This document shows, piece after piece, positions 44,044 through 53,156 of a DNA stretch of 64,000 bases. Location: NCBI RefSeq assembly GCF_034427455.1, contig NZ_JAXQNN010000001.1, positions 868,001 through 932,000 of the forward strand. Reading direction: 5' to 3'. Within the stretch, counting starts at the first letter, position 1. Every line of letters starts with the position of its first letter. This DNA is from Jeotgalibacillus haloalkalitolerans. Its GTDB lineage: Bacteria > Bacillota > Bacilli > Bacillales > Jeotgalibacillaceae. The notes under the pieces were generated by a model. It was given only the letters and a program-made list of their open reading frames with translations, did no database searches and was not told the origin of the DNA. The position numbers were made by a program, and so were the translations under genes.

Positions 44044-45807
44044 ATGAAAGCGCTTTATAAAATCAGGCAGATTAATAAACGAATGTTTCACCGCGTATTT
44101 ATTACCTACTCCGTTGTGATATTTCTGGCGATGGCAGCACTTTTTCTATTTCTATCAGAGTACTATGCAGATTTTATTATTCAGAGGGAAGTAGACCGGC
44201 AGAGTGATATTGTTGATGATTTAAAGGATGAGATCCAGGAAAAACACGACTTTGTCAGACAGGGAGTCAGACAGCTTTATCAGGAAGAGCGGCTGATTGA
44301 GGATGTTGCATTTGCGCTTCAGCATTCCTATGAAGAATATCTCAGATACCGCCTTGACCGGTTTAGTGAAAGTGACTCCTTTGTCCCTTATCATTTCGAT
44401 ATTTTTGTCGAAAACTATTTCTCAAGAGATGAAGAAGCGATCGCTGTACAAATCAGAAATGAGAACCTTGGAACGGAATACGTATATTTATATGACCATA
44501 CGAAATGGAATCTTGAAATGGAGGATCAGCAGGAAAGACCGATCAAAGAATATGCTGATGAACCGCCACCGGGGGACATGCTGGTGATCAGTGAACAGAT
44601 TAATGATCCGGTATCAATGGATCGCCTGGGTGAAATGCTTGTCTATTTCAGCTATGACAACCTTGATCGTCTGCTTTCACTGCAGGACAGCGCTGTCAGC
44701 AGCAGCTACGTCATTATGAACGAAAACAAAGACATCTTTTATCAAAACGGTCAGGATACAGAGATTTTAATTGAGGAGGTTGGATTTCAGGCTGTTGAAA
44801 CTCAAATCAGACCGGATGATACATATTATCTGCAGTCTTCAATTGATCCGGTATCAGGACTGATGGTTGCCTCGCTCGTACCGGAAGCGGGGATGGCACA
44901 GTTATTCACTTACCGGACAACAATTTTGCTGATCATTTCTCTATTAACTTTTCTTGCAATCGGTCTGCCTTACTGGACTCTCAGAAGCTATTCGCACAGG
45001 GTGGATCTGATTCTTTCAAAAATGAGAGAGGTGCAAAGCGGTCAGCTGGATGCAAGAATTGAGAAAACCAGACATCAGGATGATCTGTCAGTGATCTCGG
45101 ATACATTTAATGAAACGCTGGATGAATTAAACGATTACATTCATAAGGTTTATTTCTCGCGACTAAAACAAAAAGAGGCCGAACTGGCGAATCTTCAGGC
45201 ACAGATTAATCCGCACTTTTTATATAACACCCTGGAAGCGATCAGAATGAAATCCTTAAAAGAGGGTGCCAGAACCTCCTCTAAAATGATTGTTCAGCTG
45301 GCAAAGCTTTTCAGGTATTCGCTGAAATCTGAAGAGCTGGTTTCTGTGGAAAATGAATGTAACCATGCACGGGAATATATTAATTTGTTTAAAGCCCGTT
45401 TTGAAAATCTCCTGCATGCTGATTTTACAATTGAAGCAGGACTTTCAGAGAAAAAAATGCCGCCATTTATCCTGCAGCCTTTGATAGAAAATTATTTAAT
45501 TCACGGGTTTGACCCCGGGAAGACAGATAACCGGCTGAGTGTTGATATAAAAAGTGAGGAGCAGTATCTGCGTATCATGATTTGTGATAATGGAAAAGGA
45601 ATCAGTGCTGAGAAACTCCGGGAAATTCATGAGCGGCTGAAGGATCAAAAAAGCTCGTCTGATTCTATTGGTCTCGGCAATGTTCATGAAAGAATTCAGC
45701 TTAAATTCGGAAAAACATACGGTGTGGAAGTGAACAGTGAGCAGGGTGTTAAAACGGTCATCCACGTTACCCTGCCGATATTGACAGGAGGGAACAGTGA
45801 TGTTTAA
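44044..45807 (+). CDS. Sensor histidine kinase, YesM/LytS-like
   Basis: A 587-residue kinase. Membrane helices at about residues 18-40 and 295-315 enclose a 250-residue extracellular sensor. A HAMP segment (about 318-370, with VDLILSKMREVQSG) and a His_kinase domain follow; the phospho-acceptor is in QAQINPHFLYNTLEAIRMK, and the ATP-binding part contains ICDNGKGIS and SIGLGNVHERI. It probably senses a mannosyl oligosaccharide or the loaded binding protein. Its stop overlaps the response-regulator start. Confidence 0.9.
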   Translation: MKALYKIRQINKRMFHRVFITYSVVIFLAMAALFLFLSEYYADFIIQREVDRQSDIVDDLKDEIQEKHDFVRQGVRQLYQEERLIEDVAFALQHSYEEYLRYRLDRFSESDSFVPYHFDIFVENYFSRDEEAIAVQIRNENLGTEYVYLYDHTKWNLEMEDQQERPIKEYADEPPPGDMLVISEQINDPVSMDRLGEMLVYFSYDNLDRLLSLQDSAVSSSYVIMNENKDIFYQNGQDTEILIEEVGFQAVETQIRPDDTYYLQSSIDPVSGLMVASLVPEAGMAQLFTYRTTILLIISLLTFLAIGLPYWTLRSYSHRVDLILSKMREVQSGQLDARIEKTRHQDDLSVISDTFNETLDELNDYIHKVYFSRLKQKEAELANLQAQINPHFLYNTLEAIRMKSLKEGARTSSKMIVQLAKLFRYSLKSEELVSVENECNHAREYINLFKARFENLLHADFTIEAGLSEKKMPPFILQPLIENYLIHGFDPGKTDNRLSVDIKSEEQYLRIMICDNGKGISAEKLREIHERLKDQKSSSDSIGLGNVHERIQLKFGKTYGVEVNSEQGVKTVIHVTLPILTGGNSDV

Positions 45808-47281
45808 TGTCATGCTTGTAGATGATGAGCCGCTTATATTAGAAGGGCTTCAGCATATTATTGACTGGAATGAGCTTGGTTTCAGGATTGCTGCAACTGC
45901 TAAAGATGGTCAGGAGGGGCTTGCTCTTGCCAGTACGCTCCCGATTGATCTGATTATCACTGACATTAAAATGCCTGAAATGAATGGGCTTTCTTTATTA
46001 AAGGAACTGAACCAGCAGCATTATCCTGCAAAATCTATTGTGTTGTCCGGCTTTCAGGAATTCGATCTCATCAAAGAAGGCCTCATGCTTGGTATTGAAA
46101 ACTACCTCACAAAACCGGTAGATGACGATGAGCTGATTGCTTCATTAAAAATTGTCAGAGAAAAACTTGAGCGTTCAATGCTTGAAGAAGAGTCTCGCTT
46201 AACACTGCGTGATCACGCAATCATCAGATGGTTAACCGGAAAGATGAAGCAGGAGGAATTCGATGAACGACTGACGCTTTATTCTTCTGAACTTGTTACA
46301 TTGCCTGCTGTTGCGGGGCTTTTGAAAATGGACTTTTCAGATCGTGAGGAAGGGTATCTATATCAGCTGCAGCATAAGATAGAATCCCGGACTAACGCTA
46401 CTGCTGTCGTTACACCATCAGCAGATTTGCTTTTACTGATCAGGGAAAATGATCTGACTGATGAGTTTACATCAATTGTGGAAGACCTTCTTGCGAAAAC
46501 GGAATATGTGCTGGTTTTCAGCCGGTTGCTTACAGCAAGAAGCGAATTTCAAGAGGTTTTCAGAGAAATGGAAATGACCAGTGAGTTAACCATGCTCACC
46601 CCCTCACACCGGGAGCCGGAAACTTTAACTGTGATTTCAACAGTATCATCACATGACCCGCAATTTAATATCAGACCGGAATGGCTTGAAATGCTTGCTG
46701 ACAGGAAAGCTGATGAAGTGACCAGACTGCTGGGCCAAAAGCTTGCTGAGACGAACCAGGGACACTTGCTGCCGGTAACGAAAGGCTTTCTGCTGGAGCT
46801 ATTCTTCAGTGTGAAGAACAAATTTATGATTTCTATGGATTATCGTGATTATGTTCAATTGATTCATAGAATCATGTTTTTTGAACATATCAATGAAGCA
46901 AATCAGCTTTTAAAAGACATTATTGATATGGTCCATCCGGAAAACCCGGATCAGGAAAAAAAGAGTATTGTCATTCAGCGCGTTCTTCATTACATTCACG
47001 AAAGCTATCATGAGGACATGTCGCTTAAAACGCTTGGCCATCAATTCCATATCAATCCAATATACCTCGGCCAGCTTTTTCAAAAAGAGGTCGGCGCCGT
47101 CTTCACGAAGTACTTAAATCAAATCAGGATATCAAAAGCTAAGGCTTTACTGCTTAATTCAAGCGAAAAAGCGGGAATGATCGGTAAAAAGGTAGGGTAC
47201 ACAGATGCAACTTACTTTTACAAACAGTTTAAAAAATATGAAGGGGTGACACCTTCAGAGTGGAGAAAGAGGCAGACATAA
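45800..47281 (+). CDS. Response regulator with AraC-type DNA-binding domain (YesN-like)
   Basis: A 493-residue response regulator. The N-terminal receiver has MLVDDEPLILEG and phospho-acceptor Asp in LIITDIKMPEMNG, with KPVDDDE for the conserved Lys. A middle region of about 250 residues is followed by two AraC helix-turn-helix motifs (HINPIYLGQLFQKEVG and KVGYTDATYFYKQFKKYEG). I chose ATG 45800 (GGAGGG upstream; the preceding GTG at 45797 is in frame). With the kinase it probably activates the ABC importer at 47441 and the glycosidase genes. Confidence 0.9.
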   Translation: MFNVMLVDDEPLILEGLQHIIDWNELGFRIAATAKDGQEGLALASTLPIDLIITDIKMPEMNGLSLLKELNQQHYPAKSIVLSGFQEFDLIKEGLMLGIENYLTKPVDDDELIASLKIVREKLERSMLEEESRLTLRDHAIIRWLTGKMKQEEFDERLTLYSSELVTLPAVAGLLKMDFSDREEGYLYQLQHKIESRTNATAVVTPSADLLLLIRENDLTDEFTSIVEDLLAKTEYVLVFSRLLTARSEFQEVFREMEMTSELTMLTPSHREPETLTVISTVSSHDPQFNIRPEWLEMLADRKADEVTRLLGQKLAETNQGHLLPVTKGFLLELFFSVKNKFMISMDYRDYVQLIHRIMFFEHINEANQLLKDIIDMVHPENPDQEKKSIVIQRVLHYIHESYHEDMSLKTLGHQFHINPIYLGQLFQKEVGAVFTKYLNQIRISKAKALLLNSSEKAGMIGKKVGYTDATYFYKQFKKYEGVTPSEWRKRQT

Positions 47282-47311
47282 AAAAGAGGCGGGGCAAACC
47301 GTCTCTTTTTT
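47281..47311 (+). terminator. Rho-independent terminator of the two-component operon
   Basis: Stem AAAAAGAG-CGG / CCG-CTCTTTTT beginning at the stop codon and ending in a T-run. Confidence 0.88.
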
Positions 47312-47440
47312 ATGTACTTCTATCAACCTCTTTATTTTGAACAGTAAAACTATAAAAACTCAACTTTCTGATATGTAAGGGTTTTCATATACTTTAATTA
47401 GAAACATTCAGGTCTTAACAAATAAAAGGAAAGGAGGAAA

Positions 47441-48382
47441 ATGATGAAGCGGATCAGGAAGTTCGGTAAGAATTTATATGACAATAGAGTTTGGCTCTTA
47501 ATGGTGTTGCCAGGATTGATCTGGTTAATTGTTCTGAAGTACATTCCAATGTTCGGTCAAATTATTGCATTTAAGGATTTTCGTTTTCATCCGGATGGGT
47601 TTTTTGCAAGCGTCTTTCACAGTGAGTGGGTGGGATTTGAGAATTTTCAGTTCCTGTTCAGTACAAATGATGCTTACATTATTACCCGCAATACACTTTT
47701 ATACAATATTGGATTTATTGTAATCGGGTTAATTCTAGCAGTCGCAGTGGCGATTATTTTAAGTGAAATTACAAAGCAGCGCCTGGCAAAAATCTATCAG
47801 ACAGGTATGCTGTTTCCACACTTTTTATCCTGGGTTGTTGTCAGTTACTTTGTCTTTGCATTCCTGAGTACAGACCGTGGCCTGTTTAACTCAGTATTAG
47901 AGTTTTTCGGTGCAGATCCGGTCTCCTGGTATAACGAACCCGGTTACTGGCCGTACTTTATTATGGGGATCAGCCAGTGGAAAGGGGTCGGCTTCAGCAG
48001 CATCGTTTACCTGGCAGCGATTGTAGGAATTGAAAGAACCTATTATGAGGCTGCAATGATTGATGGAGCGAATAAGTGGCAGCAGATCAAACATGTCACA
48101 ATCCCGATGATTATGCCCCTGATCGTGATTCTGACAATATTAAATATCGGAAGTATCTTCAGTGCAGATTTTGGCCTTTTTTATCAGATCCCGCGTGACT
48201 CCGGACCACTCTATTCTGTTACTAACGTCATCGATACATACGTATACAGAGGATTAATGACGATGGGTGATATCGGAATGAGTACAGCAGCAGGACTCTA
48301 TCAGGCAACTGTTGGATTTATCCTGATTTTGCTGACCAACTACATTGTCCGTAAGATCGACGAAGAAAATGCACTATTTTAA
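47441..48382 (+). CDS. ABC transporter permease, LplB/YtcP-type
   Basis: A 313-residue sugar ABC permease with six membrane segments. The EAA loop reads EAAMIDGANKWQQIKHVTIP. The start region is AAGGAGGAAAATGATG, so the second ATG at 47444 may be used. The 129 bases between the terminator and this gene hold a T/A-rich promoter region without a clear cre site. It is the first gene of a permease-permease-binding protein operon typical of LytS/YesN-controlled oligosaccharide uptake. Confidence 0.88.
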   Translation: MMKRIRKFGKNLYDNRVWLLMVLPGLIWLIVLKYIPMFGQIIAFKDFRFHPDGFFASVFHSEWVGFENFQFLFSTNDAYIITRNTLLYNIGFIVIGLILAVAVAIILSEITKQRLAKIYQTGMLFPHFLSWVVVSYFVFAFLSTDRGLFNSVLEFFGADPVSWYNEPGYWPYFIMGISQWKGVGFSSIVYLAAIVGIERTYYEAAMIDGANKWQQIKHVTIPMIMPLIVILTILNIGSIFSADFGLFYQIPRDSGPLYSVTNVIDTYVYRGLMTMGDIGMSTAAGLYQATVGFILILLTNYIVRKIDEENALF

Positions 48383-48404
48383 TGATTGAAAGGAGGAAAA
48401 CATC

Positions 48405-49373
48405 ATGCAGGCACCAACAAGAGTGATTGTGAAGCCACGTGAGAAAGTAAAAGCTGTAGCGGTTAAAAAGAAAAAACCCTTTAATCCATATGGCTTCTCA
48501 GGCAAAACAAGCATACTCATGCATATCCTCCTCGGTACATTTGCATTCTTATGTGTATTTCCATTTATCTACGTTATCATTATTTCGCTATCTAATGAAG
48601 CGTCTCTCGCAGAAAATGGCTACCAGCTCATACCCGAGGAATGGAGCTTTGAAGCATATGCCTATCTCTGGCAGATGAGAGCTCAGATTGCAAAAGCGTA
48701 CGGGGTAACAATTGCTGTCACTGTCCTTGGTACAATCATCAGTGTAGCGATTATCGCACTATATGCATATGCCATTTCACGCAGACAGTTCATCTATCGT
48801 AAACAATTCACGTTTATTGCATTTTTCACGATGCTTTTCAGTGGAGGAATGGTTCCATTCTATATCGTTATGACGCAATTTCTGGATTTGAAAAACTCAA
48901 TCTGGGCATTGATCCTCCCGATGGCAGTCAATGCATTTTATATTATTATCATGAGAACCTTCTTCATGAGAACCGTACCTGAAGCCATTTTGGAATCAGC
49001 AAGAATTGATGGAGCGAGTGAGTGGAGAATCTTTTTGACGATCGTACTGCCTTTATCGATTCCAGGGATTGCAACGATCGCACTCTTCAGCACACTTGCA
49101 TACTGGAATGACTGGTTCAACGCGCTGTTATTTATTGACGATCCATCACTTGTACCTTTGCAATCACTATTAATGAGAATTGAAAGTAATATGGACTTCA
49201 TTCAGCAAAATTCGATGCTGACTAATCAAAACAGCTCAATATTGAATTCGATTCCACAGGATTCTGCAAGAATGGCCATGGTGGTCATCGCGACTTTACC
49301 GATTGCATTATCCTATCCTTTTTTCCAGAAATACTTTATCAGGGGACTAACAATTGGCGGTGTGAAGGACTGA
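48405..49373 (+). CDS. ABC transporter permease, LplC/YtcP-type
   Basis: A 322-residue sugar ABC permease with a basic N-terminal tail (PREKVKAVAVKKKKPF) and six membrane segments. The EAA loop is ESARIDGASEWRIFLTIVLP. AGGAGG lies eight bases upstream of ATG, 22 bases after the first permease. It is the partner of LplB-type permease at 47441. Confidence 0.88.
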   Translation: MQAPTRVIVKPREKVKAVAVKKKKPFNPYGFSGKTSILMHILLGTFAFLCVFPFIYVIIISLSNEASLAENGYQLIPEEWSFEAYAYLWQMRAQIAKAYGVTIAVTVLGTIISVAIIALYAYAISRRQFIYRKQFTFIAFFTMLFSGGMVPFYIVMTQFLDLKNSIWALILPMAVNAFYIIIMRTFFMRTVPEAILESARIDGASEWRIFLTIVLPLSIPGIATIALFSTLAYWNDWFNALLFIDDPSLVPLQSLLMRIESNMDFIQQNSMLTNQNSSILNSIPQDSARMAMVVIATLPIALSYPFFQKYFIRGLTIGGVKD

Positions 49374-49401
49374 GAAATTACACGAACAGGGGGAAAACAG
49401 T

Positions 49402-50853
49402 ATGAAAAAGCTTGGAATTTGGGGATTAATTCTAACATTAGTAATGGGGATTCTTGCTGCATGCAGCTCGGATAGCGGAAGTGAAGCTTCAGGTGAATCA
49501 TCAGATGATCATGTCACATTAACATGGTATCTGATCGGCACACCTCAACCGGATCTCGAAATGGTGATGGAAGAAGTAAACGCCTATACAAAAGAAGAGA
49601 TCAATACGTCAATTGATCTGAAGCTGCTGGACTGGGGTGAGTACGATGAGCGTATGCAGGTGATCACCACTTCCGGTGAAAATTACGACATTGCTTTTAC
49701 CAGCTCATGGGCAAATAACTATGCATTAAATGCACGCCGCGGGGCATTTATGCCTTTAAATGACTTAATTGAAGAACACGGACAGGAATTCAAAGAAGCC
49801 ATCAATCCTGCATTTCTGGAAGGAGCTCAAATTGATGGAGAGCTATATGCGATTCCAACAAATAAAGAGCTGGGTCAGCAGGCTGTCCTTTCATTTAACA
49901 AAGAGCTTGCGGACAAGCATGATCTGGACCTTTCTTCAGTAAACTCTATTGCAGATCTTGAGCCGCTTCTTGAAGTCATCAAGAATGAAGAGTCAGGTGT
50001 ATCACCGATCGCAACTTTTGATGCATATCTGCCATTTGACTCAATCCTGAACGAAGAAATGCCTTTTGCTTTCCGTCTGGATGGAAATACAGATGAAGTC
50101 GTTAATAAATATGCTGAAGATGTCACGATGGAGACATTAACTACAATGCATGACTACTACAAAAAAGGCTATATCAAACAGGATGCTGCAACGAGCACTG
50201 ACTCATGGCCGCTTGAAACACCAAACTGGTTTGTCAGAAAAGAAATCTATCAGCCTTATGCTGAATCGATCTGGTCAAGAACAGCAGGCTATGAAATTGC
50301 CGTTCGACCACTTCACGAACCATATATTTTTAATAACTCAGTAACAGGGTCAATGCAGGCGATTTCTGCTACTTCAAAGCACCCTGAACGTGCAATGCAG
50401 TTTTTAAATCTATTAAACACGGATCCTTATCTTCGTAACCTCCTTGATAAAGGAATCGAAGGTACACATTATGAAGAAAACGAAGAAGGAATGATTACAG
50501 ATCTGCCTGCGCGTGTTGAAAGTTTTAATATGCCAAGCTTTGCGATTGGTAACCAGTTCATTCTTAAACTATATGAAGATGATCCGGCTGATAAATGGGA
50601 GGCTTTTGAAGAATTCAACGAAAAATCAGTCCCATCACCGGCACTTGGATTCTACTTTGATTCAAACCCTGTAAGAACCGAAATTGCTGCGATCTCGAAC
50701 GTAACAAGTGAATTCTCTCCAGCATTGTTAAAGGGAGCAGTTGACCCGAAGGAATACCTTCCACAATTTAATCAGAAGCTGGAAGAGGCAGGGATGCAGA
50801 AAGTAATTGATGAAATCCAGAAGCAGTACGATGCATGGAAATCTGAACAGTAA
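49402..50853 (+). CDS. ABC oligosaccharide-binding lipoprotein, LipO/YtcQ-type
   Basis: A 483-residue lipoprotein. The signal peptide ends in the lipobox ILAAC (about Cys 21), followed by a Ser/Gly/Asp linker. The mature protein starts with VTLTWYLIGTPQPDLE, typical of the long Lpl-type binding proteins that carry oligosaccharides. It belongs to the N-glycan locus, so mannosyl oligosaccharides released by GH85 are the expected cargo. As in the sulfoquinovose locus, no ATPase gene is present, so a shared MsmX-like ATPase is expected. Confidence 0.87.
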   Translation: MKKLGIWGLILTLVMGILAACSSDSGSEASGESSDDHVTLTWYLIGTPQPDLEMVMEEVNAYTKEEINTSIDLKLLDWGEYDERMQVITTSGENYDIAFTSSWANNYALNARRGAFMPLNDLIEEHGQEFKEAINPAFLEGAQIDGELYAIPTNKELGQQAVLSFNKELADKHDLDLSSVNSIADLEPLLEVIKNEESGVSPIATFDAYLPFDSILNEEMPFAFRLDGNTDEVVNKYAEDVTMETLTTMHDYYKKGYIKQDAATSTDSWPLETPNWFVRKEIYQPYAESIWSRTAGYEIAVRPLHEPYIFNNSVTGSMQAISATSKHPERAMQFLNLLNTDPYLRNLLDKGIEGTHYEENEEGMITDLPARVESFNMPSFAIGNQFILKLYEDDPADKWEAFEEFNEKSVPSPALGFYFDSNPVRTEIAAISNVTSEFSPALLKGAVDPKEYLPQFNQKLEEAGMQKVIDEIQKQYDAWKSEQ

Positions 50854-50875
50854 AACCTGACATACCAGAGGATAT

Positions 50876-50920
50876 AGAGGAGTCCGGAATCAATCATGAT
50901 TTCGGCATCCTCTTTTTATT
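50876..50920 (+). terminator. Terminator downstream of the binding-protein gene
   Basis: Imperfect long hairpin GAGGAGTCCGGAATCA / TGATTTCGGCATCCTC followed by TTTTTATTT. It separates the ABC operon from the ROK-manA pair. Confidence 0.8.
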
Positions 50921-50974
50921 TGACCTTCTTTACGCAAATGATGGGCAAAAAGAACTATAAAAGAGGTGTTTTAT

Positions 50975-51901
50975 ATGATCGCAGGAATCGATCTTGGCGG
51001 AACAAATGTCAGAATTGGCGTCATCAATGAGTTGCTGGAAATCGTTGAATGGAAGGAAGCACTCTCAGAAGTGGAGAAAGGCTATGATCATACAATTCAG
51101 GTTATTTTCAATTTACTTGACCAGGTAAAAGCGGACTATCACATTGAAAGAGTCGGCCTGTGTGCACCCGGACCATTGGATCATAAAGCAGGAGTACTGC
51201 TGGATCCTCCTAACCTTAAAGGGTGGGGGTATCAGCCAATTGTACAGTCTATTGAACGTTATATGAGCTGTCCAGTGTATTTATTGAATGATGCAAATGC
51301 AGCTGCTTTAAGTGAAGCTGCCACCGGTGCAGGAGAAGGGTATGAGAGTGTCTGGTTTACCACTGTCAGTACAGGAATAGGAAGCGGATATGTCTATCAG
51401 GGGAAGCTGATTCAGGGTGAGAAAGGCTGCACTGGTGAAATTGGAAATATGATTATCGTTCCTGGAGGGTACAGGCATGCTAATCTTAACCCCGGGTCAT
51501 TAGAGGGTTATGCAAGCGGAACGGCAATTGGACGCATTGCAAAAGAAAAGTACGGGATTAAGGGTGGAGCATTCGAAGTAATCGATCGGGCACAAAAAGG
51601 AGATCCGCAAGCAACCATTATCCTCAACAGCACACTGGAATATCTCAGCACAGCTATTGCCAATATTGTCCACACTATTAACCCGTCAGTCTTTGTTTTT
51701 GGTGGTGGCGTCATGACAGATTCAGAGTACCTGCTGCCGTTATTGTCGGAAAAAGTAGATCAGAGAATTTATGGAAGCCTGCAGGGAACGATAGAATTGA
51801 AAGCTGCCCATCACAAAAATGAGGCAGGTGTACTTGGCGCCGCAGTATACGCCAGTCAGCAACCATCACAGCCCTCTATCGTAAGGGGGCTGAAATCATG
51901 A
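50975..51901 (+). CDS. ROK-family sugar kinase (second)
   Basis: A 308-residue ROK kinase. AGIDLGGTNVRIGV is the phosphate loop, LLNDANAAALSEAATG holds the catalytic Asp, and TVSTGIGSGYV contacts ATP. The usual zinc-binding cysteine triad of glucokinases is reduced to one Cys (GCTGEIGNM). I chose ATG 50975 with AGAGGTG upstream; the GTG at 50966 is also in frame. It is coupled with manA through a 4-base overlap, so mannokinase (mannose to mannose-6-phosphate) is the best functional guess. Confidence 0.87.
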   Translation: MIAGIDLGGTNVRIGVINELLEIVEWKEALSEVEKGYDHTIQVIFNLLDQVKADYHIERVGLCAPGPLDHKAGVLLDPPNLKGWGYQPIVQSIERYMSCPVYLLNDANAAALSEAATGAGEGYESVWFTTVSTGIGSGYVYQGKLIQGEKGCTGEIGNMIIVPGGYRHANLNPGSLEGYASGTAIGRIAKEKYGIKGGAFEVIDRAQKGDPQATIILNSTLEYLSTAIANIVHTINPSVFVFGGGVMTDSEYLLPLLSEKVDQRIYGSLQGTIELKAAHHKNEAGVLGAAVYASQQPSQPSIVRGLKS

Positions 51902-52854
51902 CAATATATAAGTTAAAGCCACATTTTCAAAACAAAATCTGGGGAGGCAGAAAGCTTGAAACCGTCTTTCAATATGACATCCCTGCCGGACCAGTTGGAG
52001 AATGCTGGGGGATTTCAGCTCATAAGAACGGTGAGAGTATTATAGAGAACGGTCCATTTAAAGGTATGACACTTTCTGAACTATGGGAACAGAATAAGCT
52101 TGAAGTATTTGGAGAGTATCCGCATGAGTCTTTTCCGCTGCTAGTGAAAATTTTGGACGCAGACTCAGACTTATCAGTTCAAGTGCATCCGGATAACCAT
52201 GAAGCAAAAGAGCTCGAAGGAGAGCCATTTGGAAAAACTGAATGCTGGTACGTACTTGATGCAAAACCAGGCGCTGAATTAATCATAGGTCATAATGCAA
52301 AATCAAAAGAAGAATTAACCACAGAAATTCAAAAAGGAAACTGGAAGAGTCTGCTCAGAAAGCGAAAAGTCAAAAAAGGCGATTTCATTTTTATTGAAAG
52401 TGGGACCCTTCATGCCATCGGCTCAGGAATCCTGCTGCTCGAAATACAACAGTCAAGCGACACTACTTACCGGGTCTATGACTTTGACCGCCGGGATCAA
52501 AACGGACACCTACGTGAACTGCACCATGAAAAAGCCATCAGGGTCACAAATACACCCGATCAATTTTTAGAGAAAAAACCGGAATCCCGTCGAACGGATG
52601 AAGCGATCATCAGTCAGATGATCTCAACTAAAGAATTTAGTGTCTGGCTTTATCAGGTGGATGGAAAAGTCAACCTGAAAACGCCAGACCGATTTAAACT
52701 CCTGAGTGTTACAGAGGGACAAGGGAAAGTCCTGTCAGCAGATGGGGGAAATATTACAGAACTGAAAAAGGGTGACCATTATCTAGTGCCAAGACATAGT
52801 GAAGAAGTGGTAATTTTGGGGAAGGTGGAGTTTGTTGTGAGCGGGGTAGAGTGA
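51898..52854 (+). CDS. manA: Mannose-6-phosphate isomerase, class I
   Basis: A 318-residue type I phosphomannose isomerase that converts mannose-6-phosphate to fructose-6-phosphate. Zinc ligands are in VQVHPDNHEA and FGKTECWYVLDA, and ESGTLHAIGSG carries the third ligand region; the N-terminus KIWGGRKLE is typical. It starts in an ATGA overlap with the ROK kinase, closing the path from imported mannans to glycolysis. Its TGA stop (52852-52854) lies in the left arm of repeat copy 12. Confidence 0.93.
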   Translation: MTIYKLKPHFQNKIWGGRKLETVFQYDIPAGPVGECWGISAHKNGESIIENGPFKGMTLSELWEQNKLEVFGEYPHESFPLLVKILDADSDLSVQVHPDNHEAKELEGEPFGKTECWYVLDAKPGAELIIGHNAKSKEELTTEIQKGNWKSLLRKRKVKKGDFIFIESGTLHAIGSGILLLEIQQSSDTTYRVYDFDRRDQNGHLRELHHEKAIRVTNTPDQFLEKKPESRRTDEAIISQMISTKEFSVWLYQVDGKVNLKTPDRFKLLSVTEGQGKVLSADGGNITELKKGDHYLVPRHSEEVVILGKVEFVVSGVE

Positions 52855-52925
52855 AGGGAGGGACAGACCCTGCCTTCGCTCTATCGCCGGTGGTGAGTGG
52901 AGACAGGGTCTGTCCCTGCCTTCAC
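52849..52925. repeat. REP-like double hairpin (copy 12, opposed loops)
   Basis: The first core GGGACAGACCC (52860-52870) is forward, the second GGGTCTGTCCC (52906-52916) is reverse. It is the only reverse-loop core found. The linker (CGCCGGTGGTGAG) is in the inverted orientation, as in copy 10. The two hairpins thus form a BIME-like inverted pair. Confidence 0.92.
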
Positions 52926-53156
52926 AAATACCCCGCAGCCCCATCATTCTACCCCGGGCCAACCAGCGCCTCCTCTTAAACCTAAAGCATATTATTTACC
53001 CAAAAAGTACCTTTTTAAACTCCTTCTGTAATACTTTGTAACACTTTTTAATATTATTGTAATGACCGTTAAGTGTAAAAGTAGTTTAATATGATTGTTG
53101 TGAGAAACATATAAAAAACACATAAACGTGTTAATTGTAATAGGGGAGTGTACAGA

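Noticed and set aside
53020..53130. WalR-type boxes before the LysM-NlpC/P60 gene.
   Set aside because: TGTAAT and TGTAAC-like hexamers occur but with 10- and 16-bp periods instead of the required 11, so the match is poor.
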